The notes beneath the pieces were generated by a model that was not told the DNA's origin, searched no databases, and saw nothing but the letters and a program-made list of their open reading frames with translations. From contig NZ_CP047089.1 of NCBI RefSeq assembly GCF_009937765.1, forward strand, positions 1,734,272-1,798,271: DNA of 64,000 bases, read 5' to 3'. This document shows, in pieces, positions 17,461-26,125 of this stretch; position 1 is the first letter of the stretch, and each line of letters opens with the position of its first letter. The stretch is from Bacillus pumilus (GTDB lineage Bacteria; Bacillota; Bacilli; Bacillales; Bacillaceae). Made by a program: the position numbers and the translations under genes.

Positions 17461-18384
17461 TTATGAATGATGCCAATTTGAATACCAAGCGGGTTTCAGT
17501 TGATGAAAGTAATCATGGTCTGCCAGCATTCTTTCCACTCGGTTCACCATATCTTTTACATGTTCACTGTCATAAGAAAGCGTCCAGACAATGGAAGAAA
17601 AGCAGCTCATTGCTGTATAAATAGAAAAAAGAAGCCAAAAATCGTCTGTCGTCTGTGAACTTACATAGTGATCCAGTTGCCCTGCTGAAAATGGAATACT
17701 ATTTTCTCGGCTAAATAAGGACAATTTATAAAAGTCATGAACGGGGTCACCCCAGTCAGATTGATCAAAATCAATGACACCTGCATACTCACCTTCTTGT
17801 ATGATGATATTCCCCAAATGAAAATCATCATGCTGGAATTGATTAGGTCTTGCCTTTACCGCATCAGCATGTGATTTGATAAAATCTAATACGAATTGAT
17901 CCTGGGCAAAGGTCACTCCACTTGATCGATAGGCATGTACATACCGTTCATGTTTCGCCATGACTCTCTCATACCATGACGTAACATGAGAAGGAGCGGG
18001 GCATGTATGCATGAAACTCAGTGCTTCGCCCGCCCGTCTCCCGATTTCATACTGCTCTTTATTTGTAAGGAGATGAATGGCTGCTCTTGCGTTCTCTCCT
18101 TCAATAAAAGTGAAAATACGATAGGTACAGTTGAGTTCCGTATTCATTCCAATCTCCATCACTTCAGAACATAGTAGCCCTCGATCTTTTAACTTTTGCT
18201 GAATTGACGCTTTTCTTTTAAAATTTGAATACGTTTTGAGGTTTGATAGCTTGAGCACTAGCTTTTCACTTGAGGATGTTGTGACGAGATAAGTACGGTT
18301 GCCAGAAAAGCCAGATGTCATCAGCTGAAAGGAGATGGCTTGTGTCAGAAGCGGAGAGAGGCGTTTCAGTTTTTCATATTCCAT
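17461..18384 (-). CDS. Aminoglycoside-phosphotransferase-fold kinase, substrate unknown
   Basis: A 307-residue protein of the APH/choline-kinase fold. The catalytic loop reads FQHDDFHLGNIII (near residue 182) and the metal motif VIDFDQSDWGDPVHDF follows about 17 residues later, so it should be an active ATP-dependent small-molecule kinase. The start at 18384 (MEYEKLKRL) has AAAGGAG ten bases upstream; the frame up to 18501 runs into mlpA. The substrate cannot be told: close relatives are annotated as aminoglycoside, homoserine or macrolide kinases, mostly without proof. It is inserted between mlpA and ymxH, adjacent in B. subtilis to my memory, so it is an accessory gene. Confidence 0.85.
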   Translation of the reverse strand: MEYEKLKRLSPLLTQAISFQLMTSGFSGNRTYLVTTSSSEKLVLKLSNLKTYSNFKRKASIQQKLKDRGLLCSEVMEIGMNTELNCTYRIFTFIEGENARAAIHLLTNKEQYEIGRRAGEALSFMHTCPAPSHVTSWYERVMAKHERYVHAYRSSGVTFAQDQFVLDFIKSHADAVKARPNQFQHDDFHLGNIIIQEGEYAGVIDFDQSDWGDPVHDFYKLSLFSRENSIPFSAGQLDHYVSSQTTDDFWLLFSIYTAMSCFSSIVWTLSYDSEHVKDMVNRVERMLADHDYFHQLKPAWYSNWHHS

Positions 18385-18417
18385 GTAAGCAGTACTCCTT
18401 TCCACTTGATATACAAT

Positions 18418-18447
18418 AAACGGCAGACCTCTTAAGAAGCCTGCCGT
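18418..18447 (-). terminator. Terminator after mlpA
   Basis: The stem ACGGCAGGCTT / GAGGTCTGCCGT is followed by TTTATTGTAT, between mlpA and the kinase gene. Confidence 0.75.
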
Positions 18448-18457
18448 GTTGTTTACA

Positions 18458-19687
18458 TTATGATGGCTGATCACCCGTAGGACTAATAAGCGAGAGCGCA
18501 TAATCCTCTGTAAAGATTCGTTTTGATAAGTTATTCACACCGTCTAATGTGACTTTGTTAATTTCGTCAATAATTTCATCAAGCGTACGATGTTTGCCAA
18601 GGAGCAGTTCATTTTTACCGTTTCGGCTCATCTTGCTGTTTGTGCTTTCAAGACTGAGCATTAGGTTCCCTTTCATTTGCTCCTTAGAGTTTTCAAGCTC
18701 TTTTTGTGTGATTCCCTCACGCTTTAAGACGTCTAGCGTTTGTAAAATGGTTTCAGAGAGCAAGTTTAACTGCTTCGCTCCAGTCCCGCCATAAATCGTC
18801 AGCATGCCGTTATCTGCAAATGAACTGTGATAGCTAAAAACAGAATATGCGAGGCCTTTGTCTTCTCTTACATCCTGGAACAAGCGGCTGCTCATGCTTC
18901 CGCCAAGAACATTATTTAAGACGATTAAGTCATAGATGCCTTTATCTCCAGCTGGAAGGCCATTAAAGCCCATGCATAGATGCGCTTGCTCTGTTTCCTT
19001 TTTGCGTGTGAGCTTGTCATAGTGAAACTGCGGCGCTTCTACAGGCTGTTTTTTCCCTTTCGTTTCATACGAACCGAACAACTTTTCAACTTCACTAATG
19101 AATGTGTCATCTACATTCCCTGCAACAGAGATGACGACGCGGTCCGGCGTGTAGAATTCATCCATATAAGCTCTAAGAGAGTCACCGTTAAAGGTAGAAA
19201 GTGTTTCTTCTGTTCCTAAAATCGGGAACCCTAAAGAATGATCACCATAGATCGCTTTGCTCAACAGATCATGAACGATATCATCAGGCGTATCTTCATA
19301 CATTTTGATTTCTTCATATACTACATTTTTTTCTTTTTTCAGCTCTTCTTCATCAAAAGCGGAATGGAAAAACATATCGCTCAATACATCGAGAGCGTAG
19401 CCGGCATGTGAATCAAGCACCTTTGCATAGTAGCAAGTGTATTCTTTTGACGTAAAGGCATTCACTTGACCACCGATGCGGTCAAAGGATTCTGCGATAT
19501 CACGTGCAGATCTCGTCTTTGTCCCTTTAAAGAACATATGCTCTAGAAAGTGTGAGATTCCGTTAATTTCAGGTGTCTCATGTCTAGAACCCGTTCCAAT
19601 CCAGACGCCAATTGCGACAGATCTTACAGTGGGATTGTTTTCAAGTACAATTCTTACTCCGTTTTGGCATGTATACGTTTTGACCAA
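18458..19687 (-). CDS. mlpA: Zinc metalloprotease MlpA (YmxG), M16 family
   Basis: A 409-residue M16 peptidase of the mitochondrial-processing-peptidase type. The inverted zinc motif HFLEH is at residues 46-50, with the downstream glutamate in the EEIKMYED region about 75 residues later, and the C-terminal half has GGSMSSRLFQDVREDKGLAY. B. subtilis MlpA has been linked to control of exoprotease production. The start is a TTG at 19687 with AGGAGG eight bases upstream; length matches B. subtilis. It lies downstream of ylxY, with a terminator at its end. Confidence 0.94.
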   Translation of the reverse strand: MVKTYTCQNGVRIVLENNPTVRSVAIGVWIGTGSRHETPEINGISHFLEHMFFKGTKTRSARDIAESFDRIGGQVNAFTSKEYTCYYAKVLDSHAGYALDVLSDMFFHSAFDEEELKKEKNVVYEEIKMYEDTPDDIVHDLLSKAIYGDHSLGFPILGTEETLSTFNGDSLRAYMDEFYTPDRVVISVAGNVDDTFISEVEKLFGSYETKGKKQPVEAPQFHYDKLTRKKETEQAHLCMGFNGLPAGDKGIYDLIVLNNVLGGSMSSRLFQDVREDKGLAYSVFSYHSSFADNGMLTIYGGTGAKQLNLLSETILQTLDVLKREGITQKELENSKEQMKGNLMLSLESTNSKMSRNGKNELLLGKHRTLDEIIDEINKVTLDGVNNLSKRIFTEDYALSLISPTGDQPS

Positions 19688-19720
19688 GTTTTGCTCCTCC
19701 TATTCAACAAACAGATCGGA

Positions 19721-20674
19721 TCACGGATGTCTTTTTTCACTTAGGAGGTCAGAAACCGTTCCTAATTCATAACCTCTTTCCTTGATTTGAGTGATAAGTG
19801 CGTCAAGACTTTTCGCCGTCGAATCTGTTGGATGCATTAATATCATCGCCCCATTGTGAATTTTCCCTAGTACCCGTTTTTGTAATATGTTTGGTGACGG
19901 TTTTTGCCAGTCAATGGTGTCTACCGTCCACATAATGGTTTCCATTCCTTCTTTTGCGGCTAGCTTCACTGTTTCTTCTTTAAAACTACCGCTTGGAGGG
20001 GCGAACCACTTCGGTTTTTTTCCAAGGGATTCTTCAATTTGACGATTCGTTTTGGTAATCTGCTCTAATGCTCGTTCTCTTGTCAGTGTGCGCATATCCG
20101 GGTGATTGTATGAATGGTTTCCAATTTCATGACCATCTGCCACGATCTTTTTAGCAAGATCCGTGCTTTTTTTCACCCATTTGCCCTCTAAGAAAAAGGT
20201 CGCCTTCACTTGATGCTTTTCCAGTGTCTTTAACATCTTGATTAAATGCTCGTCACCCCAAGCCACGTTAATGAGGAAAGCATTCATTTTTTTGTCTGGA
20301 TGTCCCTTGTAAATAGGCTCAGCACCAAGTTCATGTAAATGAATAGAAGGTTTTGTTTCATTGAAAACAAGCAGCTTTTCATCAAATGACCCATGCTTTT
20401 TCATTTTTTCATAAGAGGCATCGATATTGACCGTCTGTCCATTTAGACCAGGCATCTTTTTCCACACTTTATCAATCTTAGCATTTTGCGCCTTCACTTC
20501 ATAGTCAGAAGACTTCGATTCAATCTCTTGATATAAAATATCTTTTGAAACAGATGCAACCTCAGCATGCTCTTTCATTGATTCAATATATGTAACAGCA
20601 GCCGGCTGCTTCATTGTTTGATATGACACGAGCAGTAAAAATACAAACACAATGAATGGTAACGTTTTTTTCAA
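19721..20674 (-). CDS. ylxY: Membrane-anchored polysaccharide-deacetylase-like protein YlxY
   Basis: A 317-residue protein with an N-terminal signal anchor (KKTLPFIVFVFLLLVSY) and a C-terminal NodB-homology domain (ATFFLEGKWV, HEIGNHSYNHPDM, MWTVDTIDW). The first NodB motif, normally TFDDGP, reads NVAWGDE here, so metal binding or catalysis may differ from peptidoglycan deacetylases. The TTG at 20674 with GGGGAGGG seven bases upstream is the likely start; the ATG at 20719 is unsupported. In B. subtilis ylxY lies between pnpA and mlpA, as here. A sporulation role is inferred from its relatives. Confidence 0.88.
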   Translation of the reverse strand: MKKTLPFIVFVFLLLVSYQTMKQPAAVTYIESMKEHAEVASVSKDILYQEIESKSSDYEVKAQNAKIDKVWKKMPGLNGQTVNIDASYEKMKKHGSFDEKLLVFNETKPSIHLHELGAEPIYKGHPDKKMNAFLINVAWGDEHLIKMLKTLEKHQVKATFFLEGKWVKKSTDLAKKIVADGHEIGNHSYNHPDMRTLTRERALEQITKTNRQIEESLGKKPKWFAPPSGSFKEETVKLAAKEGMETIMWTVDTIDWQKPSPNILQKRVLGKIHNGAMILMHPTDSTAKSLDALITQIKERGYELGTVSDLLSEKRHP

Positions 20675-20741
20675 TGGTTGTCCCTCCCCTTTACCACAAA
20701 TTATGATGGGGAGAAACAAGCTAGAACTATAGTTAGCGCAA

Positions 20742-20776
20742 GAAAAGAAAGAAGCCTGGTACGGATACCTGGCTTC
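20742..20776 (-). terminator. Terminator after pnp
   Basis: The stem GAAGCCAGGTA / TACCAGGCTTC closes a short loop and is followed by TTTCTTTTCTT. Confidence 0.92.
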
Positions 20777-20788
20777 TCATATATTTCA

Positions 20789-22906
20789 TTAAGACTGTTT
20801 TTCTTCTTTTTCCTTTTCTTCACGTAAAACAGCTTTGCGAGAAAGGTTCACACGGCCTTGTTTATCGATTTCAGTGACTTTGACAAGTAATTCATCGCCA
20901 ATTTTCACAACATCTTCTACTTTGCCTACACGATCAAGCGCAAGTTCAGAAATATGAACAAGTCCATCTTTGCCGCTGAAGATTTCAAGGAAAGCACCGA
21001 ATTTTTCAATGCGTTTTACTTTACCTAAGTAAAGTTGTCCTACTTCAACTTCTCTCACAAGATCTTCAATGATTTTCTTCGCTTTTTGATTCATGTCTTC
21101 TTCTGTAGAAGAGATAAAGATTGTACCATCTTGTTCAATATCAATTTTCACACCGGTATCTTCGATGATTTTATTGATTTGTTTACCGCTTGGTCCGATG
21201 ACATCGCGAATTTTATCAGGATTGATTTTCATCGTTAAGATTTTTGGTGCATAACGAGACAATTCTCCTCTAGAAGTAGGAATCGTTGATAGCATGCTAT
21301 CTAAAATTTCCATTCTTCCTTTTTTCGCTTGTTGGAGAGCTTCTTCCAAGATGTCTTTTGATAGACCATCAATTTTGATATCCATTTGAAGTGCAGTTAC
21401 ACCTTTTGATGTACCTGCCACTTTAAAGTCCATATCGCCAAGTGCATCTTCCATTCCTTGAATGTCTGTCAGCACTGTGTAGTATTCACCAGATTTCACA
21501 AGTCCCATTGCAATCCCTGCAACTGGTGCTTTAATTGGAACACCCGCATCCATCATCGCAAGTGTGCTTGCGCAAATACTTGCTTGTGAAGTAGATCCGT
21601 TTGATTCTAGTACCTCAGACACAAGGCGAACCGTATAAGGGAAATCTTTTTCAGATGGAATCACTGGTTCTAATGCTCGTTCACCTAGCGCTCCATGTCC
21701 AATTTCACGTCGGCCTGGGCCACGCATTGGACCTGTCTCACCAACACTGAATTGCGGGAAGTTGTAATGGTGCATGAAGCGTTTTGATTCTTCAACGCCT
21801 AAACCGTCAAGAATTTGCACATCGCCAAGTGCACCTAATGTACAAATACTAAGCGCCTGTGTTTGTCCTCTTGTAAATAGACCTGAACCGTGCGTTCTTG
21901 GCAGAAGTCCTACTTCTGAAGAAAGTGGCCGGATTTGATCTACACCGCGTCCATCTGGACGTACTTTCTCTTCAGTGATCAGACGACGAACTTCATTTTT
22001 GACAAGCTTGTTTAATACATCTTTCGCTTGTTTAATCGTCGCTTCGTCGCGATCTTCTTCTTCAAATTTCTCAACCACAGCTTTTTTCACAGCACTGATT
22101 GCATCTTCACGTGCATGCTTCTCATGTACTTGAATCGCTTTCAGCAGGTCTGTTTCAGCAAGTGCCTTGACTTCATCTGCTAACGTTTGATCTACTTCAT
22201 ATAAAGGAATATCGATCTTTGCTTTACCGACTGCTTTGACAATTTCCTCTTGGAATTCGATTAAACGTTTGATCTCTTGGTGACCATACATGATCGCTTC
22301 AAGCATTGTTTCTTCTGGTACTTCATCAGCACCAGCTTCGACCATGTTGATCGCATCTTTTGTTCCAGCGACTACAAGGTTGATGTCACTTTGTTCAAGC
22401 TGTTCTACATTTGGATTGATGATAAACTTTCCATCAACTCGTCCTACTGTAACGCCGGCGATTGGTCCCTCAAATGGAATGTCAGACACACATAATGCTA
22501 ATGATGAGCCAAACATTGCAGCCATTTCAGATGAACAATCTTGATCCACACTCATAACGATACTAATCACTTGTACTTCGTTTCTAAATCCATCTGCAAA
22601 TAATGGACGGATTGGTCTATCAATTAAGCGGCTCGCAAGGATCGCTTTTTCACTTGGACGGCCTTCTCTTTTAATGAAGCCACCAGGAATTTTACCTACT
22701 GCGTATAATCTTTCTTCGTAGTTCACAGTGAGCGGGAAGAAATCAAGTGGTTTTGGTTCTTTAGAAGCTGTTGCTGAGCTAAGTACAGCTGTATCTCCGT
22801 AGCGTACGAGGACCGCTCCGTTTGCTTGCTTTGCAAGCTGGCCAGTTTCAACTGTCAGTTGACGTCCAGCCCAGTCTATGGTGAAGACATGTTTCTCTTG
22901 TCCCAT
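20789..22906 (-). CDS. pnp: Polyribonucleotide nucleotidyltransferase (PNPase)
   Basis: PNPase degrades RNA 3' to 5' by phosphorolysis and works with RNase Y/J in mRNA decay. At 705 residues it has the B. subtilis length. Two RNase PH-like domains (about 1-220 and 310-540) flank an all-alpha segment, followed by a KH domain ([15 protein letters not shown] near 562) and a C-terminal S1 domain ([17 protein letters not shown] near 625). It follows rpsO behind a strong terminator and has its own promoter with an overlapping dyad. Confidence 0.97.
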   Translation of the reverse strand: MGQEKHVFTIDWAGRQLTVETGQLAKQANGAVLVRYGDTAVLSSATASKEPKPLDFFPLTVNYEERLYAVGKIPGGFIKREGRPSEKAILASRLIDRPIRPLFADGFRNEVQVISIVMSVDQDCSSEMAAMFGSSLALCVSDIPFEGPIAGVTVGRVDGKFIINPNVEQLEQSDINLVVAGTKDAINMVEAGADEVPEETMLEAIMYGHQEIKRLIEFQEEIVKAVGKAKIDIPLYEVDQTLADEVKALAETDLLKAIQVHEKHAREDAISAVKKAVVEKFEEEDRDEATIKQAKDVLNKLVKNEVRRLITEEKVRPDGRGVDQIRPLSSEVGLLPRTHGSGLFTRGQTQALSICTLGALGDVQILDGLGVEESKRFMHHYNFPQFSVGETGPMRGPGRREIGHGALGERALEPVIPSEKDFPYTVRLVSEVLESNGSTSQASICASTLAMMDAGVPIKAPVAGIAMGLVKSGEYYTVLTDIQGMEDALGDMDFKVAGTSKGVTALQMDIKIDGLSKDILEEALQQAKKGRMEILDSMLSTIPTSRGELSRYAPKILTMKINPDKIRDVIGPSGKQINKIIEDTGVKIDIEQDGTIFISSTEEDMNQKAKKIIEDLVREVEVGQLYLGKVKRIEKFGAFLEIFSGKDGLVHISELALDRVGKVEDVVKIGDELLVKVTEIDKQGRVNLSRKAVLREEKEKEEKQS

Positions 22907-22951
22907 TCTGAGAAAAACTCCTCTCTTATCTTGAAATTTTAGTTAATTCTT

Positions 22952-22988
22952 ATTATGAACAAAATGATTTTCACATATCAATGTGAAA
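22952..22988 (-). promoter_or_regulatory. Promoter of pnp with a perfect dyad over the -35
   Basis: TTGATA (22976-22981), an 18-base spacer and CATAAT (22952-22957) form the promoter. The -35 lies inside the perfect inverted repeat TTTCACAT-N4-ATGTGAAA (22969-22988), a plausible repressor or activator site. Confidence 0.65.
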
Positions 22989-23055
22989 GGTGTATGTAGA
23001 AGGGTTTTGCCATTCTTTCAACATTTTAACCATAAAATATTAGTGATTATACGAT

Positions 23056-23080
23056 AAAAAAGCGGGAATCCTCCCGCTTT
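23056..23080 (-). terminator. Terminator after rpsO
   Basis: AGCGGGA / TCCCGCT with a four-base loop, followed by TTTTT, begins a few bases after the rpsO stop. Confidence 0.95.
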
Positions 23081-23086
23081 TTACGA

Positions 23087-23444
<358 letters not shown>

Positions 23445-23450
23445 GGAATT

Positions 23451-23479
23451 ATCATACTAAAAATATGCTGAATTTGCAA
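23451..23479 (-). promoter_or_regulatory. Sigma-A promoter of rpsO
   Basis: TTGCAA (23474-23479), a 17-base spacer and TATGAT (23451-23456) lie just upstream of the rpsO leader. Confidence 0.8.
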
Positions 23480-23496
23480 ATGGTAGAGCTGTTTTT

Positions 23497-24462
23497 CTAT
23501 GAATTTTTTGTTTGCTTTCGCTGATGTTGAAAAAATTGAATCGCTTCTTCTTTATCTAGACTGATTTGAGCCGTTAACTCCTGGATTCCGTTAAATTTTT
23601 GCTCACTGCGAATGCGCTTGAACCACTGTAATTTAATCGGTTCCCCATAGATTTCTTCGTTAAAACCAAAGAGATTTACTTCAATGGCAGGCTGATCAGG
23701 GCGTTTTTCATAAAAGGTTGGTTTATAGCCAACATTACAAACACCGTCATACATTTTGCCTTTCACTTCTGCTCTTACCGCATAAACCCCTGTTGGCGGA
23801 ATGATATACTCAGCAGATAAACCGACATTGGCAGTCGGAAAGCCGATCGTCCGTCCTCGTTTATCACCATGAATGACAATACCGCGCAGCTGATAAGGTT
23901 TTCCTAAAAGCTCACTCACATATTCAACATCCCCATTTTTCAATGCAGATCGTATGAGTGTTGAGCTGACTTTTCGGTCTTGATTGGACAACTTAGGAAC
24001 GATGGTGGCCGTCATACGTCCTTTTCCGTACTCATCGAAGGTTTCCATTGTGCCTGCACCAAAACGGCCGAACGTAAAATCAAAACCGGCTACTGCGTGC
24101 TTTACATTCAGCTCATCCAGATATTGATCGACAAACTCTTGAGGAGATAATGCTGCAAAGCTTTCACTGAACTGCACAATGTATACATAGTCAGCGCCCA
24201 GCTGTTCGATGAAATCGATTTTATCCTCAAGCGGTGTAATTAAGTCCTTGGGTTCACGTGCTTTTTGCAAAACGTGTGATGGGTGCGGATGAAAGGTCAT
24301 GACCGCTAAAGCCAGCCCTTCTTTTCTTGCAATGCTTTTTGCTGCGTCAATTACTTTTTGATGTCCGAGGTGAACACCGTCAAAATACCCTAAAGCCATA
24401 ACAGACGGGTCTTGATCCTTTTGATTCAATGTATGTGGGTGTGAAATATGTATAGTCTTCAC
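23497..24462 (-). CDS. ribC: Bifunctional riboflavin kinase / FMN adenylyltransferase
   Basis: RibC (RibF in other bacteria) turns riboflavin into FMN and FAD. The 321 residues split into an N-terminal adenylyltransferase (ALGYFDGVHLGHQKVI near residue 23, a nucleotidyl-transferase HxGH-type motif) and a C-terminal flavokinase (GDKRGRTIGFPTANVG near 198). The start is a GTG at 24462 with AAAGGTGA upstream. It sits 18 bases after truB. I see no FMN riboswitch upstream, as expected for ribC. Confidence 0.95.
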   Translation of the reverse strand: MKTIHISHPHTLNQKDQDPSVMALGYFDGVHLGHQKVIDAAKSIARKEGLALAVMTFHPHPSHVLQKAREPKDLITPLEDKIDFIEQLGADYVYIVQFSESFAALSPQEFVDQYLDELNVKHAVAGFDFTFGRFGAGTMETFDEYGKGRMTATIVPKLSNQDRKVSSTLIRSALKNGDVEYVSELLGKPYQLRGIVIHGDKRGRTIGFPTANVGLSAEYIIPPTGVYAVRAEVKGKMYDGVCNVGYKPTFYEKRPDQPAIEVNLFGFNEEIYGEPIKLQWFKRIRSEQKFNGIQELTAQISLDKEEAIQFFQHQRKQTKNS

Positions 24463-24480
24463 GAGATGGTCACCTTTTCT

Positions 24481-25410
24481 TTAAGATTGCTTGTCCTGAG
24501 ATAAGATCTTCGCCGGCTTCATCAAATTCTGTTTGGTCGGGTGCTTCATATATATCGCCATACACCGGCCTGAAGGAGCAAAGACAGCGACACGATCTTC
24601 CTCTGCGAAATGAGCGAATTCATCAGGCATTGGCAGGACTGCACCGTTTTCCACTTTACTTGCTAATGTATCATTTATCTCCCATTTCGGCAAATGATTG
24701 AGCGCACGCTCGATCGGGACAAGGTGCTCATCTACTGTGCCTTCTTCGCTTATATCTCGCAGCTCATCAAGGGTGATGCACTCATCTAGTGTAAAATCAC
24801 CTGAACCAGTGCGAATGAGGTGTGACATATGAGCTGGAAAACCTAGTTTCTTTCCAATATCAACCGCTAAGGTTCTGACATACGTTCCTTTTGAACATAA
24901 AACGGTAAATCTAAATGATACTGTTCCATTTTCAAATAAAGCAGGTGTTGTCCGCTCGATACGGTGAATCGAAATTTCACGGCTCGGTCGCTCAATTTCA
25001 ATGCCTTCTCTTGCATATTCATAGAGTTTTTTTCCGCCAATTTTCACTGCCGAAAACATAGGTGGAATTTGTTCAATGGTTCCTTGAAACTGTTTCAACG
25101 CAGCATCAATTTCTTCTTCTGAGATGGGGTTTTGCACCTTTTTTTCTTCTACGATCTCACCTGTTTGGTCTTCTGTTGTTGTAGAAAAACCAATCGTGAT
25201 TTCTGCATCATACGTTTTCGATTTATCTGTTAAATATTCGACAATCTTCGTTGCTCTCCCGATACAAATAGGCAGAACACCTGATACCTCGGGATCGAGT
25301 GTACCTGTATGTCCCACTTTTTTTGTATGCAATATCTTTCTCACTTTGAACACACAGTCGTGAGAGGTCATCCCTCTTTCTTTATGTAATAAAAGAACAC
25401 CATTTATCAT
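24481..25410 (-). CDS. truB: tRNA pseudouridine-55 synthase
   Basis: TruB makes pseudouridine 55 in the T-loop of tRNAs. At 309 residues it has the catalytic aspartate in HTGTLDPEVSGVLPICIG (residues about 34-51), the GTYVRTLAVDIG signature near 185 and a C-terminal PUA-like region. AAAGGAG precedes the ATG by nine bases. It lies downstream of rbfA, but a terminator-like hairpin separates the two, so it may be partly uncoupled from the nusA operon. Confidence 0.96.
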   Translation of the reverse strand: MINGVLLLHKERGMTSHDCVFKVRKILHTKKVGHTGTLDPEVSGVLPICIGRATKIVEYLTDKSKTYDAEITIGFSTTTEDQTGEIVEEKKVQNPISEEEIDAALKQFQGTIEQIPPMFSAVKIGGKKLYEYAREGIEIERPSREISIHRIERTTPALFENGTVSFRFTVLCSKGTYVRTLAVDIGKKLGFPAHMSHLIRTGSGDFTLDECITLDELRDISEEGTVDEHLVPIERALNHLPKWEINDTLASKVENGAVLPMPDEFAHFAEEDRVAVFAPSGRCMAIYMKHPTKQNLMKPAKILSQDKQS

Positions 25411-25436
25411 CTGCGCGCTCTCCTTTCGTAAACGAT

Positions 25437-25467
25437 GAAAAAGGACAGACGATCATCGCCTATCCTT
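25437..25467 (-). terminator. Terminator or attenuator between rbfA and truB
   Basis: A 12-base-pair stem AAGGATAGGCGA / TCGTCTGTCCTT with two G-U pairs is followed by TTTTT, directly after rbfA. No clear promoter fits in the 26 bases before truB, so read-through must feed truB-ribC. Confidence 0.75.
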
Positions 25468-25478
25468 ATTTCAACGTC

Positions 25479-25829
25479 TTATTCGTGATCTTTTGTGTTT
25501 AGTTCAGCAATTAGGCTTTCAATTCGGTTTCCGTAATCCACGGATTCATCGAATTCAAAGTGCAGTTCTGGTGTTTTGCGAAGTCTAATTCGATTGCCAA
25601 TTTCAGAACGGATATACCCTTTAGCCTTTGCAAGGCCTTTTAAGGTTTCCTCTCTTTTCTTCTCGTCACCGAGAACAGAAATGTACACTTTCGCAATTTG
25701 CAAATCACCGGACACTTCGACATCGGTTACAGTCAAAAAGCCGATTCTCGGATCTTTTAGCTTTCTGCCTAGGATGTCGCCTAATTCTTTTTTCATCTGC
25801 TCACCCACGCGGGTTGCTCTCATACTCAT
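25479..25829 (-). CDS. rbfA: Ribosome-binding factor A
   Basis: A 116-residue 30S maturation factor with a type-II KH fold ([22 protein letters not shown] near residue 40). The ATG at 25829 ([11 protein letters not shown]) follows GAGGTGAT with eight-base spacing, and the family starts this way; the longer frame to 25856 is not supported. It is 17 bases after ylxP, at the end of the rimP-nusA-infB operon before a terminator. Confidence 0.95.
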
Positions 25830-25846
25830 GATCATATCACCTCTAA

Positions 25847-26125
25847 TTAAAACCACTCAGTTTTCGTGATCGTTCGTTCAATTTCAGGAAAAGAATCAAT
25901 AAAGCTTAAAACACGCTGCAATTCCTTTTCCACTTGAACCCGAGATGAGGAAATCACGGCGATTCCAATTGAAGTACGCTGCCATGTGTCCTGGTAATCC
26001 ATTTCAGCCATGGTTACATTGAATTTATGGCGCGTTCTTGTCAATATACGCTGAAGAACCGCACGTTTTTCCTTCAGTGAGGAGGCATCATAAATGATGC
26101 ACTCACATTCGGTATAACCGATCAT
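25847..26125 (-). CDS. ylxP: DUF503 protein YlxP
   Basis: A 92-residue DUF503 protein ([24 protein letters not shown] at the start, shown here in part as SLKEKRAVL). It has a ferredoxin-like fold by family; function is unknown but probably tied to ribosome assembly because it is always near infB and rbfA. The ATG overlaps the infB stop by four bases. Confidence 0.92.

Noticed and set aside
24463-24480. FMN riboswitch before ribC
   Set aside because: Only 18 bases separate truB and ribC; ribC is not normally riboswitch-controlled in Bacillus.
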